NCBI RefSeq assembly: GCF_013410745.1
Contig: NZ_JACCFY010000001.1
Location: forward strand, 3,038,001 to 3,102,000
DNA length: 64,000 bases
Source of the DNA: Nesterenkonia xinjiangensis
Lineage (GTDB): Bacteria > Actinomycetota > Actinomycetes > Actinomycetales > Micrococcaceae
Direction: 5' to 3'
Part shown: positions 38,166 through 46,785 of the stretch, piece by piece
Layout: every line of letters starts with the position of its first letter
Numbering within the stretch: the stretch's first letter is position 1
Made by a program: the position numbers and the translations under genes
Notes under the pieces: generated by a model
Databases searched by the model: none
Told to the model about the DNA's origin: nothing
What the model saw: only the letters and a program-made list of their open reading frames with translations

Positions 38166-39185
38166 ATGAGGGGCAAGGTCAAGGGCCGCCAGGCGGTGCA
38201 GGGCTGGTTCGCGCTCGCGGAGCAGTCCCTCGACGCCCGAAGGGGCCAACTGGACCTGCTCAACGTGTTCCCCGTCCCGGACTCGGACACGGGGACGAAC
38301 ATGCTCGCCGCGGTGCGCACCTGTCGTCGTGCTGTGGAGAGCTCTGAGCAGGAGGATCTGGGCGAGCTGCTGGCCGCTGTGGGATCTTCGGCCATGGTGG
38401 AGGCCCACGGCAACTCCGGGACCCTGCTGGCGGTGCTGCTCTCCGGCATCGCCGAGCCCCTCCACGGGCATCAGCGGCTCACCGCGCCCGGGCTGGCCGA
38501 CGGTCTGGAACGGGCCAGCCTGCGGGCGTGGAGCGCCCTGTCCGAACCCGTAGTCGGGACCATGCTTTCGGTGCTCGACGCCATCGCCGCGGAGATCCGT
38601 TCCAGCGCCCTCGCCGCTGAGGAGCCGGAGAGCCGCGCCGCGCTCCAGGAATGTCTGCACCGGGCGCTGCGCTCCGGTCGAGCCGCGGTGGAGGCCACCG
38701 TGGATCAGCTGGACGAGCTGCGCGCCGCCGGGGTGGTCGACGCCGGCGGCACCGGCCTGCTGCTGATCTTCGATGCGCTGCGTGCCACAGTCTGTGGGGA
38801 GGAGCTCGCCGAGGACCTCCTGGACGGGCTGCCCGGCCTGCTCGGCCCGGCGCCGCAGCAGACCGTCGAGGCCGCGCAGGGTGGGTCCCCTATGCGCCCT
38901 GCCGCGTCAACGACCCCGCAGCAGACCGAGCATGCCGCCGCGATCCGCCTGGTGGAGATCATGGCCACCGTCCGCCTGGACCCGCTCGGCGCCGCGTCGC
39001 TGAGGCACCGGCTCGATGAGCTCGGGGATTCGGTCATCATCACCCCCGTCGATGTCGAGGCGGATGCCGCGGGAGCCTACCGCTGGCGGGTGCACGTCCA
39101 CACCGCCCGGCGTGGGCCCACTGCTGAGGCGATCCGCGCCGCCGGATCGGTCGAGGCGCTCACCCTCACGGAGCTCGGCGGATGA
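38166..39185 (+). CDS. DAK2/DhaL-domain protein (FakA-like, short form)
   Basis: This 339-residue protein has an N-terminal DhaL-type domain. The Mg-binding Asp residues lie in NVFPVPDSDTGTNM (about residues 35-48), nucleotide-site patterns are AHGNSGTLLAV and VVDAGGTGLLLI (about 190-201). Related full-length FakA proteins are fatty acid kinases that work with DegV-type FakB. This one is much shorter than the roughly 550-residue FakA and has only a small C-terminal extension. It overlaps recG by 4 bp, a common gene pair in actinobacteria. Substrate is uncertain. Confidence 0.87.
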   Translation: MRGKVKGRQAVQGWFALAEQSLDARRGQLDLLNVFPVPDSDTGTNMLAAVRTCRRAVESSEQEDLGELLAAVGSSAMVEAHGNSGTLLAVLLSGIAEPLHGHQRLTAPGLADGLERASLRAWSALSEPVVGTMLSVLDAIAAEIRSSALAAEEPESRAALQECLHRALRSGRAAVEATVDQLDELRAAGVVDAGGTGLLLIFDALRATVCGEELAEDLLDGLPGLLGPAPQQTVEAAQGGSPMRPAASTTPQQTEHAAAIRLVEIMATVRLDPLGAASLRHRLDELGDSVIITPVDVEADAAGAYRWRVHVHTARRGPTAEAIRAAGSVEALTLTELGG

Positions 39186-41416
39186 GCGGACACGGACCCC
39201 AGACGCCGCTGGACCGGCTGCTCGGTGAGGCCTCCGCGCGCACTCTGGAACGTGAGCTCGGACTGCGCACCGCTGAAGATCTGCTCGAGCACATCCCGCG
39301 CCGCTGGGTCGAGCACGGGCAGCTCTCCTCGCTGGCCGAGCTGCGCGAGGACGAGCACGTGACCTTCGTGGCCCGGGTGGTCAGCTCGTCCAAACGGCGC
39401 ATGCAGCGTCGCCGCGGCTTCCTGGTGGAGGTGCTCGTCGAGGACGACGACGGCGTCCGCCTCCAGATGGCCTTCTTCCAGGGACACGGGGCCTTCCGTG
39501 ATCTGAACTCCGGGGTCCGGGCGATGTTCCACGGCAAGGTCGGCAGCTATGGGGGCCGGCTGACCCTGAACAATCCCGACTATTCGGTCCTGCGGGAGGA
39601 CGCCGAGGAGCCGCCGGGGCTCCCCGCCCATGGACCGTCGGGCGCTCCGCTTCCGGGGGAGGGGCGGACCACTCCGGTCCCGTTGTATCCGGCCACGGCG
39701 AAGGTCTCGAGCTGGGAGATCTACCGCTGCGTGCGACTGGTGCTGGAGATGGTCGACCTCGACACCTGGCCGGATCCGGTGCCTGTCGAGGTGGCCGACT
39801 CCGAGGACCTCTGCGGTCTGGCCACCGCCTACCTGCTGATCCACCGGCCCGCGCGCATGGAGGATCCCGCTGAGGGGCTGCGTCGGCTGCGATTCCAGGA
39901 GGCCTTCCTGCTGCAGGCGCTGCTGGCCCGGCGTCGTGCGGTGGCGGGCCTCGGGGTCGGGCACCCGCGGCCGCGTCGCGAGGACGGGCTGCTCGGGGTC
40001 TTCGAGGCCGCCCTGCCCTTCACCCTCACCGCCGGACAGCGAGGCTGCGGGGAGCTGATCGCCGCGGATCTGGCCGGCGCCGAGCCGATGAACCGCCTGC
40101 TGCAGGGCGAGGTCGGCTCCGGCAAGACGCTGGTGGCGCTGCGTGCGATGCTCCAGGTCGTGGACGCCGGGGGCCAGGCGGCCCTGGTCGCGCCCACGGA
40201 GGTGCTGGCCGCCCAGCACGAGCGGTCGCTGCGGGGGATGCTCGGCGCGTTGGCCGGCACGGATCTGCTCTCGGCCTGGGACAGCCCGGATGACGCCCCG
40301 GCGGTGAAGGTCACTCTGCTGACCGGCTCGATGAGCACCGGGGAGCGTCGACAGGCGCTGCTGGACATCGCCTCCGGAGCGGCGGGCATCGTCGTCGGCA
40401 CCCATGCCCTGCTGGGGGAGAAGGTGCAGTTCGCCGACCTGGGGATCGTCGTCGTCGACGAGCAGCATCGTTTCGGCGTCGAGCAGCGTGACGCTCTGCG
40501 GCACCGCTATGCGGTCACCCCGCACATGCTGGTCATGTCGGCCACCCCGATCCCTCGATCGGTTGCGATGACGGTGTTCGGCGATCTCGAGCTGACCATC
40601 CTGGACGGGCTGCCGGCCGGCCGGCAGCCGATCCGCACCCATGTGGCTCGGATGGTCCAGGGCCCGCGGGTCATCGGCCGGGTCTGGGAGCGCATCGCTG
40701 AGGAGGCCGCCGCCGGGCATCAGGCCTATGTGGTCTGCCCGAAGATCTCCGAGTCGGACCAGCGTGAGAACCCGGAGACGGGGGTGCAGATCGAGCAGGA
40801 CGCCTCCGTGGAGCTGCTCGCCGAGCGGCTCGCGGAGCATCCGCTGATCGGCAGACTGCGCCTGGCGAGCCTGCACGGTCGGATGGACGCGACCCAGAAG
40901 GAGGCGGTGATGACGGCCTTCGAACGCGGAGAGATCGATGTGCTGCTTTCCACCACCGTCATCGAGGTCGGGGTGGACGTCCCCAACGCCACCGTGATGG
41001 CGGTGCTCGACGCTGACGCCTTCGGCATCTCCACGCTGCATCAGCTCCGCGGCCGCATCGGCCGCGGTTCCGCGCAGGGTCTCTGTCTGCTGGTCACCCG
41101 GCTGCCGGACGAGCACCCGTCCCTGGAGCGTCTGGAGGAGGTCGCCGCGCACAGCGACGGCATGGAGCTGGCTCGGCTGGACCTTCAGCGTCGGCGCGAG
41201 GGCGATGTGCTCGGCGCCTCCCAGGCCGGCCGCAGCACCACGCTGAAGCTGCTGCGCATCGTCCGGGACGAGCAGGTCATCACCGGTGCCGCCGACCATG
41301 TGCAGGCCATGACGGCGGCGGATCCGCAGTGGGAGGGCCACGCCGTGCTGCGGGAGGCGATCGACGCCTGGATCGCCCGCAGCGACGGTGCCGACGCCTA
41401 CCTGGAGCGCGGCTGA
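39182..41416 (+). CDS. recG: ATP-dependent DNA helicase RecG
   Basis: This 744-residue helicase remodels stalled replication forks and Holliday junctions. An N-terminal wedge/OB domain (about residues 60-160) is followed by the SF2 motor: Walker A LLQGEVGSGKTLVAL (about 308-322), motif II VVDEQHRFG (DEQH, about 421), MSATPIPRS, and motif VI QLRGRIGRG. Length is normal. It overlaps the DAK2 gene by 4 bp. A 16-bp tandem repeat follows its stop. Confidence 0.97.
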   Translation: MSGHGPQTPLDRLLGEASARTLERELGLRTAEDLLEHIPRRWVEHGQLSSLAELREDEHVTFVARVVSSSKRRMQRRRGFLVEVLVEDDDGVRLQMAFFQGHGAFRDLNSGVRAMFHGKVGSYGGRLTLNNPDYSVLREDAEEPPGLPAHGPSGAPLPGEGRTTPVPLYPATAKVSSWEIYRCVRLVLEMVDLDTWPDPVPVEVADSEDLCGLATAYLLIHRPARMEDPAEGLRRLRFQEAFLLQALLARRRAVAGLGVGHPRPRREDGLLGVFEAALPFTLTAGQRGCGELIAADLAGAEPMNRLLQGEVGSGKTLVALRAMLQVVDAGGQAALVAPTEVLAAQHERSLRGMLGALAGTDLLSAWDSPDDAPAVKVTLLTGSMSTGERRQALLDIASGAAGIVVGTHALLGEKVQFADLGIVVVDEQHRFGVEQRDALRHRYAVTPHMLVMSATPIPRSVAMTVFGDLELTILDGLPAGRQPIRTHVARMVQGPRVIGRVWERIAEEAAAGHQAYVVCPKISESDQRENPETGVQIEQDASVELLAERLAEHPLIGRLRLASLHGRMDATQKEAVMTAFERGEIDVLLSTTVIEVGVDVPNATVMAVLDADAFGISTLHQLRGRIGRGSAQGLCLLVTRLPDEHPSLERLEEVAAHSDGMELARLDLQRRREGDVLGASQAGRSTTLKLLRIVRDEQVITGAADHVQAMTAADPQWEGHAVLREAIDAWIARSDGADAYLERG

Positions 41417-41426
41417 GCCGAGCCGG

Positions 41427-41496
41427 CCGACATCCCGCACGACCGACACCCCGGACGGCCAACACCCCGCACGACCGACATCCCGCACGACCGACA
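41427..41496. repeat. 16-bp tandem repeat between recG and rsmD
   Basis: The unit CCGACATCCCGCACGA occurs at 41427-41442 and exactly again at 41475-41490. Two variants lie between them (41443-41458 and 41459-41474), and a fifth copy is cut after CCGACA. The unit length is not a multiple of three. It fills almost the whole intergenic gap and may vary in copy number between strains. Confidence 0.9.
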
Positions 41497-41509
41497 GAGA
41501 GGCGCATCA

Positions 41510-42061
41510 GTGGCGCGTATCATCGCCGGCACGCACAAGGGCCGCCGTCTGGCGTCGGTCCCCGGGGAGGGGACGCGGCCCACGAGCGATCGGGTCAAGG
41601 AGTCGCTGTTCTCCCGCCTCGAGGTCTATGACGCCCTCGAGGACGCCGTCGTCGTGGACCTCTTCGCCGGCTCGGGGGCGCTGGGGCTGGAGGCGCTCAG
41701 CCGCGGCGCCCGCCACGTGGAGCTGGTGGACCGGGCCGAACCGGCGTTGCGCACCCTGCGGCGCAACGTGACGTTCTTCGAGGCGCACCGGGCCACAGTG
41801 CACCGCTGTGACGCGCTGCGCCACCTGCAGCGGCGTGACGACGCACCGATCGAGCTGCTCTTCCTCGACCCGCCCTACGCCCTCGAGGAGCAGGAGCTCA
41901 CCGCTCTGCTGGCCGCGGCGGTCCCGCAGCTCCATCCCGCGGCCACCGTGGTGGTCGAGCGGGACGCCCGGAGCCCGGAGCCCAGCTGGCCGGAGGGCCT
42001 GGAACGTTTCCAGGAGCGCGCCTACGGCACCACTCAGGTTTGGTTCGCCGAGCCCTCCTGA
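41510..42061 (+). CDS. rsmD: 16S rRNA (guanine966-N2)-methyltransferase
   Basis: This 183-residue SAM-dependent enzyme methylates G966 of 16S rRNA. It begins RIIAGTHKGRRL with PTSDRVKESLFSRL, the usual RsmD start. The SAM motif VVDLFAGSGALGLEALSRGA is at residues about 46-65, and the catalytic DPPY is in LLFLDPPYAL (about 124). GTG start follows GAGAGGCG. It is 93 bp from recG across the tandem repeat, and its last 28 bp overlap the convergent methyltransferase. Confidence 0.95.
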   Translation: MARIIAGTHKGRRLASVPGEGTRPTSDRVKESLFSRLEVYDALEDAVVVDLFAGSGALGLEALSRGARHVELVDRAEPALRTLRRNVTFFEAHRATVHRCDALRHLQRRDDAPIELLFLDPPYALEEQELTALLAAAVPQLHPAATVVVERDARSPEPSWPEGLERFQERAYGTTQVWFAEPS

Positions 42062-42930
42062 GCCGCGAGCCAGATCTGGAGCTCATGCCCGCTGAGCACC
42101 TCGCACGGATGTGGTCCGGCGGCCCAGACCGCCTCAGCGGCGCGGGACCGGATCGGAGCGTCGGCGACGGCGACCACCAGGTTCCCCGCGACGGCGCCGT
42201 CGAGGACATCGGCAGGGGCGGTGACCAGGCACCGTGCGGCGTCCGCGGCCCCGGCGCCGGCCACCAGTCGGCTGATCAGCGGGCGGGCGAAGGCCAGTCC
42301 CGGTTCGTCACCGAGGTTCATCACCAGCACCCCGCCGGGGGCCACGATCGCTCCGAGCCGGCGGCAGAACTGCGTGGAGGTGACCGCCTCGGGGGCGTCG
42401 GCACTGTTGAAGAGGTCGACGACGACGGCGTCGTGGTGACGTCCGGCAAGCGCCCCGCCGGGAGCCAGGGCTGCGGCGGCGTCCGCGACGATCGTGTGCG
42501 GGCGGGTGCGCATCGGCAGCGTCTCGAGCACGAAATCCATCAGCTCGGGCTCGAGGTCCAGCACGATCTGCTCGGGGGCGGGCAGGTGTCGTTCTGCAGC
42601 TCGGTGCTCCACCCAGCGCGGCAGGGTCAGGGCCCCGGCGCCGAGGTGCAGCACGCGCCGTCCTCTGGTGGAGGCGGCCTCGTCTCCCAGCGCGTCGAGC
42701 ACCGCGCCGATCCGCACCGTGTAGTCATGCAGCAGCCAGCCGGGGTCATCCGTCTCGACGTGGGACTGCTCGACGCCGTCGATGGTCAGCACCACTCCGG
42801 CCTCGGTGAGATCGTCGGCTCGCAGCTCGGCCAGAGTGCCCGAGCCGGAGAGCCGGATGCTGCGCGGAAGGGTGTGCGGCGGGCTGGGTGTCGGCGTCCG
42901 CGCCGCGGGGTTCTCCTCGGGGTGGACCAT
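42034..42930 (-). CDS. spermidine synthase-like SAM-binding protein
   Basis: This 298-residue protein has a Rossmann-type SAM-dependent fold with motif VLHLGAGALTLPRW (about residues 91-104), an acidic residue after strand 2 (VLDLEPELMDF) and VVVDLFNSADAPE (about 166-178). The pattern matches spermidine-synthase-like (fused MFS/spermidine synthase) domain proteins common in actinobacteria that lack proven polyamine activity. No second polyamine gene is near. It lies 5 bp downstream of the aminotransferase on the same strand, so the two are co-transcribed. Confidence 0.75.
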   Translation of the reverse strand: MVHPEENPAARTPTPSPPHTLPRSIRLSGSGTLAELRADDLTEAGVVLTIDGVEQSHVETDDPGWLLHDYTVRIGAVLDALGDEAASTRGRRVLHLGAGALTLPRWVEHRAAERHLPAPEQIVLDLEPELMDFVLETLPMRTRPHTIVADAAAALAPGGALAGRHHDAVVVDLFNSADAPEAVTSTQFCRRLGAIVAPGGVLVMNLGDEPGLAFARPLISRLVAGAGAADAARCLVTAPADVLDGAVAGNLVVAVADAPIRSRAAEAVWAAGPHPCEVLSGHELQIWLAAQEGSANQT

Positions 42931-42935
42931 GGTGC

Positions 42936-44237
42936 TCAGCCCAATGCTGCGGGAAGGCGCTCGCGCAGTCGGCGCATGGCCTCCTCGATGGTCCGCGGCT
43001 CCTTGCAGAACGCGAAGCGGACCAGTCGCTGCAGCTCGTCATCCGTGCTGGCGCGATGCTGGATGGTCAGCGCGGCGACCGGAATCGCGGCGACGCCGAC
43101 CTCGCGCGTCAGCACCTCGCAGAACTGCGGGCCGGAGAGCTCGGTGACCTCGGCGATGTCGGCGACCACGAAGTACCCGGCCTCCGCCCGATTCGGGCGC
43201 AGCCCGGCCTCCCGGAGGCCTTCGCGCAGCAGGTCGCGACCGGCGGCGAGCGCGGCGGCGTTGGCGGCGAAGAACCCGTGGTCATCACGCAGGCCCTGGG
43301 CGATCGCCCACTGGTAGGCGGGTCCCGAGGAGAAGCTGAGGAACTGCTTGACCCCGCGCACTTTGTTGAGCAGCTCCGTGGAACCGGTGATCCAGCCGAC
43401 CTTCCAGCCGGTGAGCGAGAAGGACTTTCCGGCCGAGCCCACGGCCACGGCCACTTCCTGAGCGCCGGGGACCGAGAGGATCGTGCGGTGGCGGTGGGCG
43501 GCGTCGTCGAAGACCAGGTGCTCATAGACCTCGTCACACATGATGCGCAGCCCATGGCGCCGGGCGATGTCGACCACCCGGCGCAGCTCCTCCGGGCTGA
43601 AGACCGTTCCCGTCGGGTTGTGGGGGGTGTTGATCAGGATGAGCGATGTCCGGTCCGTGACGGCGGCCTCCAGGGCGTCGACGTCCGGGCGGAAGTCCGG
43701 TGCGCGCAACGGCACGCCCTTCAGCTCGGCGCCGGCCAGGGCGGTGCAGGCGCCGTAGGAGTCGTAGTGCGGCTCGAAGGTCAGGACCTCGGAGCCGGGT
43801 TCGGCGAAGGCCAGGATCGCCGCCGTGATGCCCTCCGTGGCGCCGGTGGTGATCATGACCTGCTCGGCGGGGTCCAGGGTGACGTCGTATCGCCGCCGGT
43901 GGTCCTCGGCGACGGCTTCGCGCAGCACCGGCAGTCCGAGTCCGGGGGCGTACTGGTTCGGCGGGCCCACCTGCGGATCCGTGATGGCCTCCGCGGCGGC
44001 CGCCAGGAGCCAATCCGGGCCCTCCCGGTCAGGGAAGCCCTGTCCGAGGTTCACAGCATCATGGGCCAGAGCGGCGGCGGTGGTGCGCTCATAGATGGTG
44101 GGCAGCACCGTGGCGGTCTCGAAGTCGAACGTGTTGGCCCCGATCGCCGCCTTGGCCCAGAGGGGGCGGTGGTCCAAGGGGACGCGGGAGAGGGCGGCGG
44201 AGGCGGATTCAGACTGGTGGCCGGAGCGGGAGAGCAT
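42936..44237 (-). CDS. class I/II PLP-dependent aminotransferase
   Basis: This 433-residue fold-type I aminotransferase shows NLGQGFPDREGPDWL, substrate/PLP patterns ATEGITAAILA, INTPHNPTGTVF, the Asp/Tyr in CDEVYEHLVFD, and the PLP lysine in GSAGKSFSLTGWKVGW (about residue 257). It resembles kynurenine/methionine aminotransferases and the DapC-like group, so exact substrate is open. Several starts exist; the ATG at 44237 is chosen because TACGAT lies 7 nt upstream and implies a leaderless mRNA. The promoter is back-to-back with that of coaD. Confidence 0.87.
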   Translation of the reverse strand: MLSRSGHQSESASAALSRVPLDHRPLWAKAAIGANTFDFETATVLPTIYERTTAAALAHDAVNLGQGFPDREGPDWLLAAAAEAITDPQVGPPNQYAPGLGLPVLREAVAEDHRRRYDVTLDPAEQVMITTGATEGITAAILAFAEPGSEVLTFEPHYDSYGACTALAGAELKGVPLRAPDFRPDVDALEAAVTDRTSLILINTPHNPTGTVFSPEELRRVVDIARRHGLRIMCDEVYEHLVFDDAAHRHRTILSVPGAQEVAVAVGSAGKSFSLTGWKVGWITGSTELLNKVRGVKQFLSFSSGPAYQWAIAQGLRDDHGFFAANAAALAAGRDLLREGLREAGLRPNRAEAGYFVVADIAEVTELSGPQFCEVLTREVGVAAIPVAALTIQHRASTDDELQRLVRFAFCKEPRTIEEAMRRLRERLPAALG

Positions 44238-44244
44238 GCCTCCC

Positions 44245-44299
44245 ATCGTAGACACATCCGTCTTCCCTCCCGCCGAGGAGGGGTCACCTGCAGTAGTGT
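44245..44299. promoter_or_regulatory. divergent leaderless promoters of the aminotransferase and coaD
   Basis: On the minus strand TACGAT (44245-44250) is 7 nt before the aminotransferase ATG. On the plus strand TAGTGT (44294-44299) is 7 nt before the coaD ATG. Both distances place transcription start at the start codon. The -35 boxes are not clear. Confidence 0.5.
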
Positions 44300-44306
44300 C
44301 CTGTAC

Positions 44307-44789
44307 ATGCAGTCAGCCGTGTGCCCCGGATCCTTCGACCCCCTGCACAACGGGCATGTCGAGATCATCGCTCGTGCCTCCAACCTGTTCGACGAGGTCA
44401 TCGTGGCGGTGTCCCCGAACATGCACAAGAGGCCCATGTTCTCCGTGGAGGAACGCATGGAGATGGTCCAGGAGACCTTCGCCTATGTGCGCGGAGTGAC
44501 GGTGAGGCCGCTGGGCGAGGGACTGCTGGCCGAGTTCTGCAAGGCCCACGGCGCCAACGCGGTCGTCAAAGGGCTGCGGGATGCCAAGGACCTGTCCTAT
44601 GAGACTCCGATGGCGACGATGAATCGCCACCTCTCCGGGCTCGAGACGATCTACCTGCCTGCCGACGGTCGTTACACACATCTGTCCTCCACCCTGATCA
44701 AGGAGGTTCACAGCCTGGGCGGAGATGTCTCCGAACATGTGCCTCGGGCCGCGCAGCGGCGTCTCGCGGAACGGCGTCACGAGGCCTGA
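44307..44789 (+). CDS. coaD: phosphopantetheine adenylyltransferase
   Basis: This 160-residue nucleotidyltransferase makes dephospho-CoA from 4'-phosphopantetheine and ATP. The signature CPGSFDPLHNGHVEII (HNGH nucleotide motif) is at residues 6-21, with KGLRDAKDLSYETPMATMNR and THLSSTLIKEV downstream. A much longer open frame runs upstream, but this ATG matches the family N-terminus exactly and has TAGTGT 7 nt before it. The location after recG and rsmD is typical. Confidence 0.96.
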   Translation: MQSAVCPGSFDPLHNGHVEIIARASNLFDEVIVAVSPNMHKRPMFSVEERMEMVQETFAYVRGVTVRPLGEGLLAEFCKAHGANAVVKGLRDAKDLSYETPMATMNRHLSGLETIYLPADGRYTHLSSTLIKEVHSLGGDVSEHVPRAAQRRLAERRHEA

Positions 44790-44890
44790 ACCACGCCGCG
44801 GCGGAGTCGGTGACATGCTAGATTCCCCGATACTGCGGTCCTTCGTACCATCAGTCCTCGGTACCCGAGGCGTGAACCAGAGAGAGGTCG

Positions 44891-45811
44891 ATGAGCAGCA
44901 TGAAGCCGATCAGCAAGGCCGTGATTCCAGCGGCGGGCCTGGGGACCCGCTTCCTCCCGGCGACGAAGGCCATGCCCAAGGAGATGCTGCCGGTGGTGGA
45001 CGAGCCGGCCATCCAGTACGTGGTGGCGGAGGCCTCCGCCGCGGGCCTGGATGACATCCTGATGATCACCGGGCGCAACAAGCGTTCGCTGGAGGATCAC
45101 TTCGATCGGGTTCCGGCGCTGGAGGCCACTCTGGAGGCCAAGGGAGACACCGCGAAGCTGGCGGCGGTCCGGGAGGCCACCGAGCTCGGCGACATCCACT
45201 ATCTGCGCCAGGGGGATCCCAAAGGGCTGGGGCACGCAGTGCTGTGTGCTCGTCAGCACGTCGGGGATGAGCCCTTCGCGGTGCTGCTGGGCGATGACCT
45301 GATCGACCCCCGGGACGAGCTGCTGACCACGATGCTGAACACCCAGCGGGAGCTCGGTGGATCGGTGATCGCGGTGATGGAGGTCCCGGTCGAGGACATC
45401 AGCGCCTACGGGGTGGTCGACACCGGGCGTGCGGGTGCCGGGCTCACGGAGAACGGTGACGAGACCGTGGTGCCGGTCACCGGGCTCGTGGAGAAGCCCC
45501 CCGTGGAGGAGGCGCCGTCGAATCTGGCGATCATCGGCCGATACGTGCTGCATCCGGCGATCTTCGATCAGCTCGAGCAGACCCCTCCGGGACGTGGTGG
45601 TGAGATCCAGCTGACCGATGCGTTGCAGACGATGGCCTCGACTCCGGCCGAGCAGGGTGGCGGGGTGCACGCGGTGGTCTTCCGCGGACGCCGCTATGAC
45701 ACCGGGGACAAGTTGAGCTACATCAAAGCCGTGGTGACCCTGGCGGTGGACCGCGAGGATCTCGGCGCGGACCTGCGGACCTGGCTCAAGGAGTTCGTCC
45801 CCGGTCTGTGA
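44891..45811 (+). CDS. galU: UTP--glucose-1-phosphate uridylyltransferase
   Basis: This 306-residue enzyme makes UDP-glucose. The nucleotide-binding signature AVIPAAGLGTRFLPATKAMPKEML is near residues 10-33, followed by PVVDEPAIQYVVAEA; LLGDDLID binds metal, and VEKPPVEEAPSNLAIIGRYVL is the sugar-binding region. An AGAGAGG site precedes the ATG. Its product feeds ugd at 27275 and the glycosyltransferases at 57420-64000. A TAGATT box lies about 70 bp upstream. Confidence 0.95.
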   Translation: MSSMKPISKAVIPAAGLGTRFLPATKAMPKEMLPVVDEPAIQYVVAEASAAGLDDILMITGRNKRSLEDHFDRVPALEATLEAKGDTAKLAAVREATELGDIHYLRQGDPKGLGHAVLCARQHVGDEPFAVLLGDDLIDPRDELLTTMLNTQRELGGSVIAVMEVPVEDISAYGVVDTGRAGAGLTENGDETVVPVTGLVEKPPVEEAPSNLAIIGRYVLHPAIFDQLEQTPPGRGGEIQLTDALQTMASTPAEQGGGVHAVVFRGRRYDTGDKLSYIKAVVTLAVDREDLGADLRTWLKEFVPGL

Positions 45812-45951
45812 TCCGCGTCCGGTGAGAGGGCCCACGACGACACGCCGCCGAGGGTGCTCCGGCCGGATTCGTCACCGGCGCCGGGGTGGGATAGACTGGC
45901 ACGTCGGTCCTCGAGGATCGAATCGTTCGTCGTCCGCAGGGAGTCTCCACC

Positions 45952-46509
45952 GTGGCTGCACCGCACGGAAGTGCCCTGGTGATCGATGCGAAGGAGCTCC
46001 GGGGCAGACCCGGGACCCAGCAGCATCTCGCCAGGACCGTCGGCGTGCCCGCCGGTTTCTCCACGGTGCTCGTGGGATTCCCCGAGGGCGAGGATCTCGA
46101 GCTGGATCTGCGGATCGAGTCGGTGCATGAGGGCGTGCTCCTCACCGGCACCGTCTCGGCACGGATGTCCGGCCAGTGCGGGCGCTGTCTCGGGGAGCTG
46201 GGACAGCCGCTCGAGGTGGACGTCATGCAGCTGTTCACCTACCCGGAGCGCGCCGCCGACGCGTCCGAGGAGGACGAGGACGAGCGTCTCATCGGCGAGG
46301 ATCTCAGGATCGACCTGGAGCCGGTGCTCCGTGACCTCATGGTCTCGGCCCTGCCGTTCCAGCCGATCTGTCGCGAGGAATGCCCCGGGCTGTGCTCCCA
46401 GTGCGGACTCCGCATGGAGGACGACCCCGAGCATTTCCACGAGCAGATCGACCCCCGCTGGGCGGCCCTGGCCGACCTGCGGGACGGGCTGGACGAGCCC
46501 GAGGACTGA
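45952..46509 (+). CDS. YceD/DUF177 family protein
   Basis: This 185-residue protein belongs to the YceD (DUF177) family, which is typically encoded directly before rpmF and linked to rRNA or ribosome assembly. It carries two Cys clusters, CGRC (about residues 73-76) and CREECPGLCSQCG (about 138-150), a likely zinc site. The GTG start follows GGGAG. A GATAGACT promoter-like box lies at 45890-45897. It is 72 bp upstream of rpmF. Confidence 0.88.
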   Translation: MAAPHGSALVIDAKELRGRPGTQQHLARTVGVPAGFSTVLVGFPEGEDLELDLRIESVHEGVLLTGTVSARMSGQCGRCLGELGQPLEVDVMQLFTYPERAADASEEDEDERLIGEDLRIDLEPVLRDLMVSALPFQPICREECPGLCSQCGLRMEDDPEHFHEQIDPRWAALADLRDGLDEPED

Positions 46510-46581
46510 CAAGACCCCACCGGGGAGGGGCCGCGGCCCCTGCCGATGACCTGACCGACACCGAGAGAGAAGAGAGACACA

Positions 46582-46785
46582 GTGGCTGTTCCGAAGCGGA
46601 AGAAGTCCCGTGCCAACACCCGTCACCGCCGTTCGCAGTGGAAGGCCCAGGCGCCTTCGCTGGTCAAGACGGTCGAGAACGGTCGTGTCGTCTACAGCCA
46701 GCCGCACCAGGCCAAGCTCGTGACCGACTCGGCCGGCACCCCGCTGTTCTACGAGTACAAGGGTCGCAAGGTCGCCGACGCGTGA
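46582..46785 (+). CDS. rpmF: 50S ribosomal protein L32
   Basis: This 67-residue ribosomal protein begins with the invariant [19 protein letters not shown]. The zinc-ribbon cysteines of the C+ form are absent, so this is the cysteine-free (C-) version, which in other bacteria is often paired with zinc limitation. No second copy is in the window. It has a GAGAGAAGAGAG site and a GTG start, and its stop overlaps the rnc start by 3 bp. Confidence 0.96.
   Translation: MAVPKRKKSRANTRHRRSQWKAQAPSLVKTVENGRVVYSQPHQAKLVTDSAGTPLFYEYKGRKVADA

Noticed and set aside
41427-41496. CRISPR array in the recG-rsmD gap
   Set aside because: The 16-bp units are directly adjacent without spacers, and no cas genes are present.
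42888-44789. A 633-codon plus-strand open frame covering the aminotransferase and coaD
   Set aside because: Only the last 160 codons match a real protein (CoaD). The rest is antisense to a well-supported aminotransferase and has low-complexity composition typical of high-GC shadow frames.
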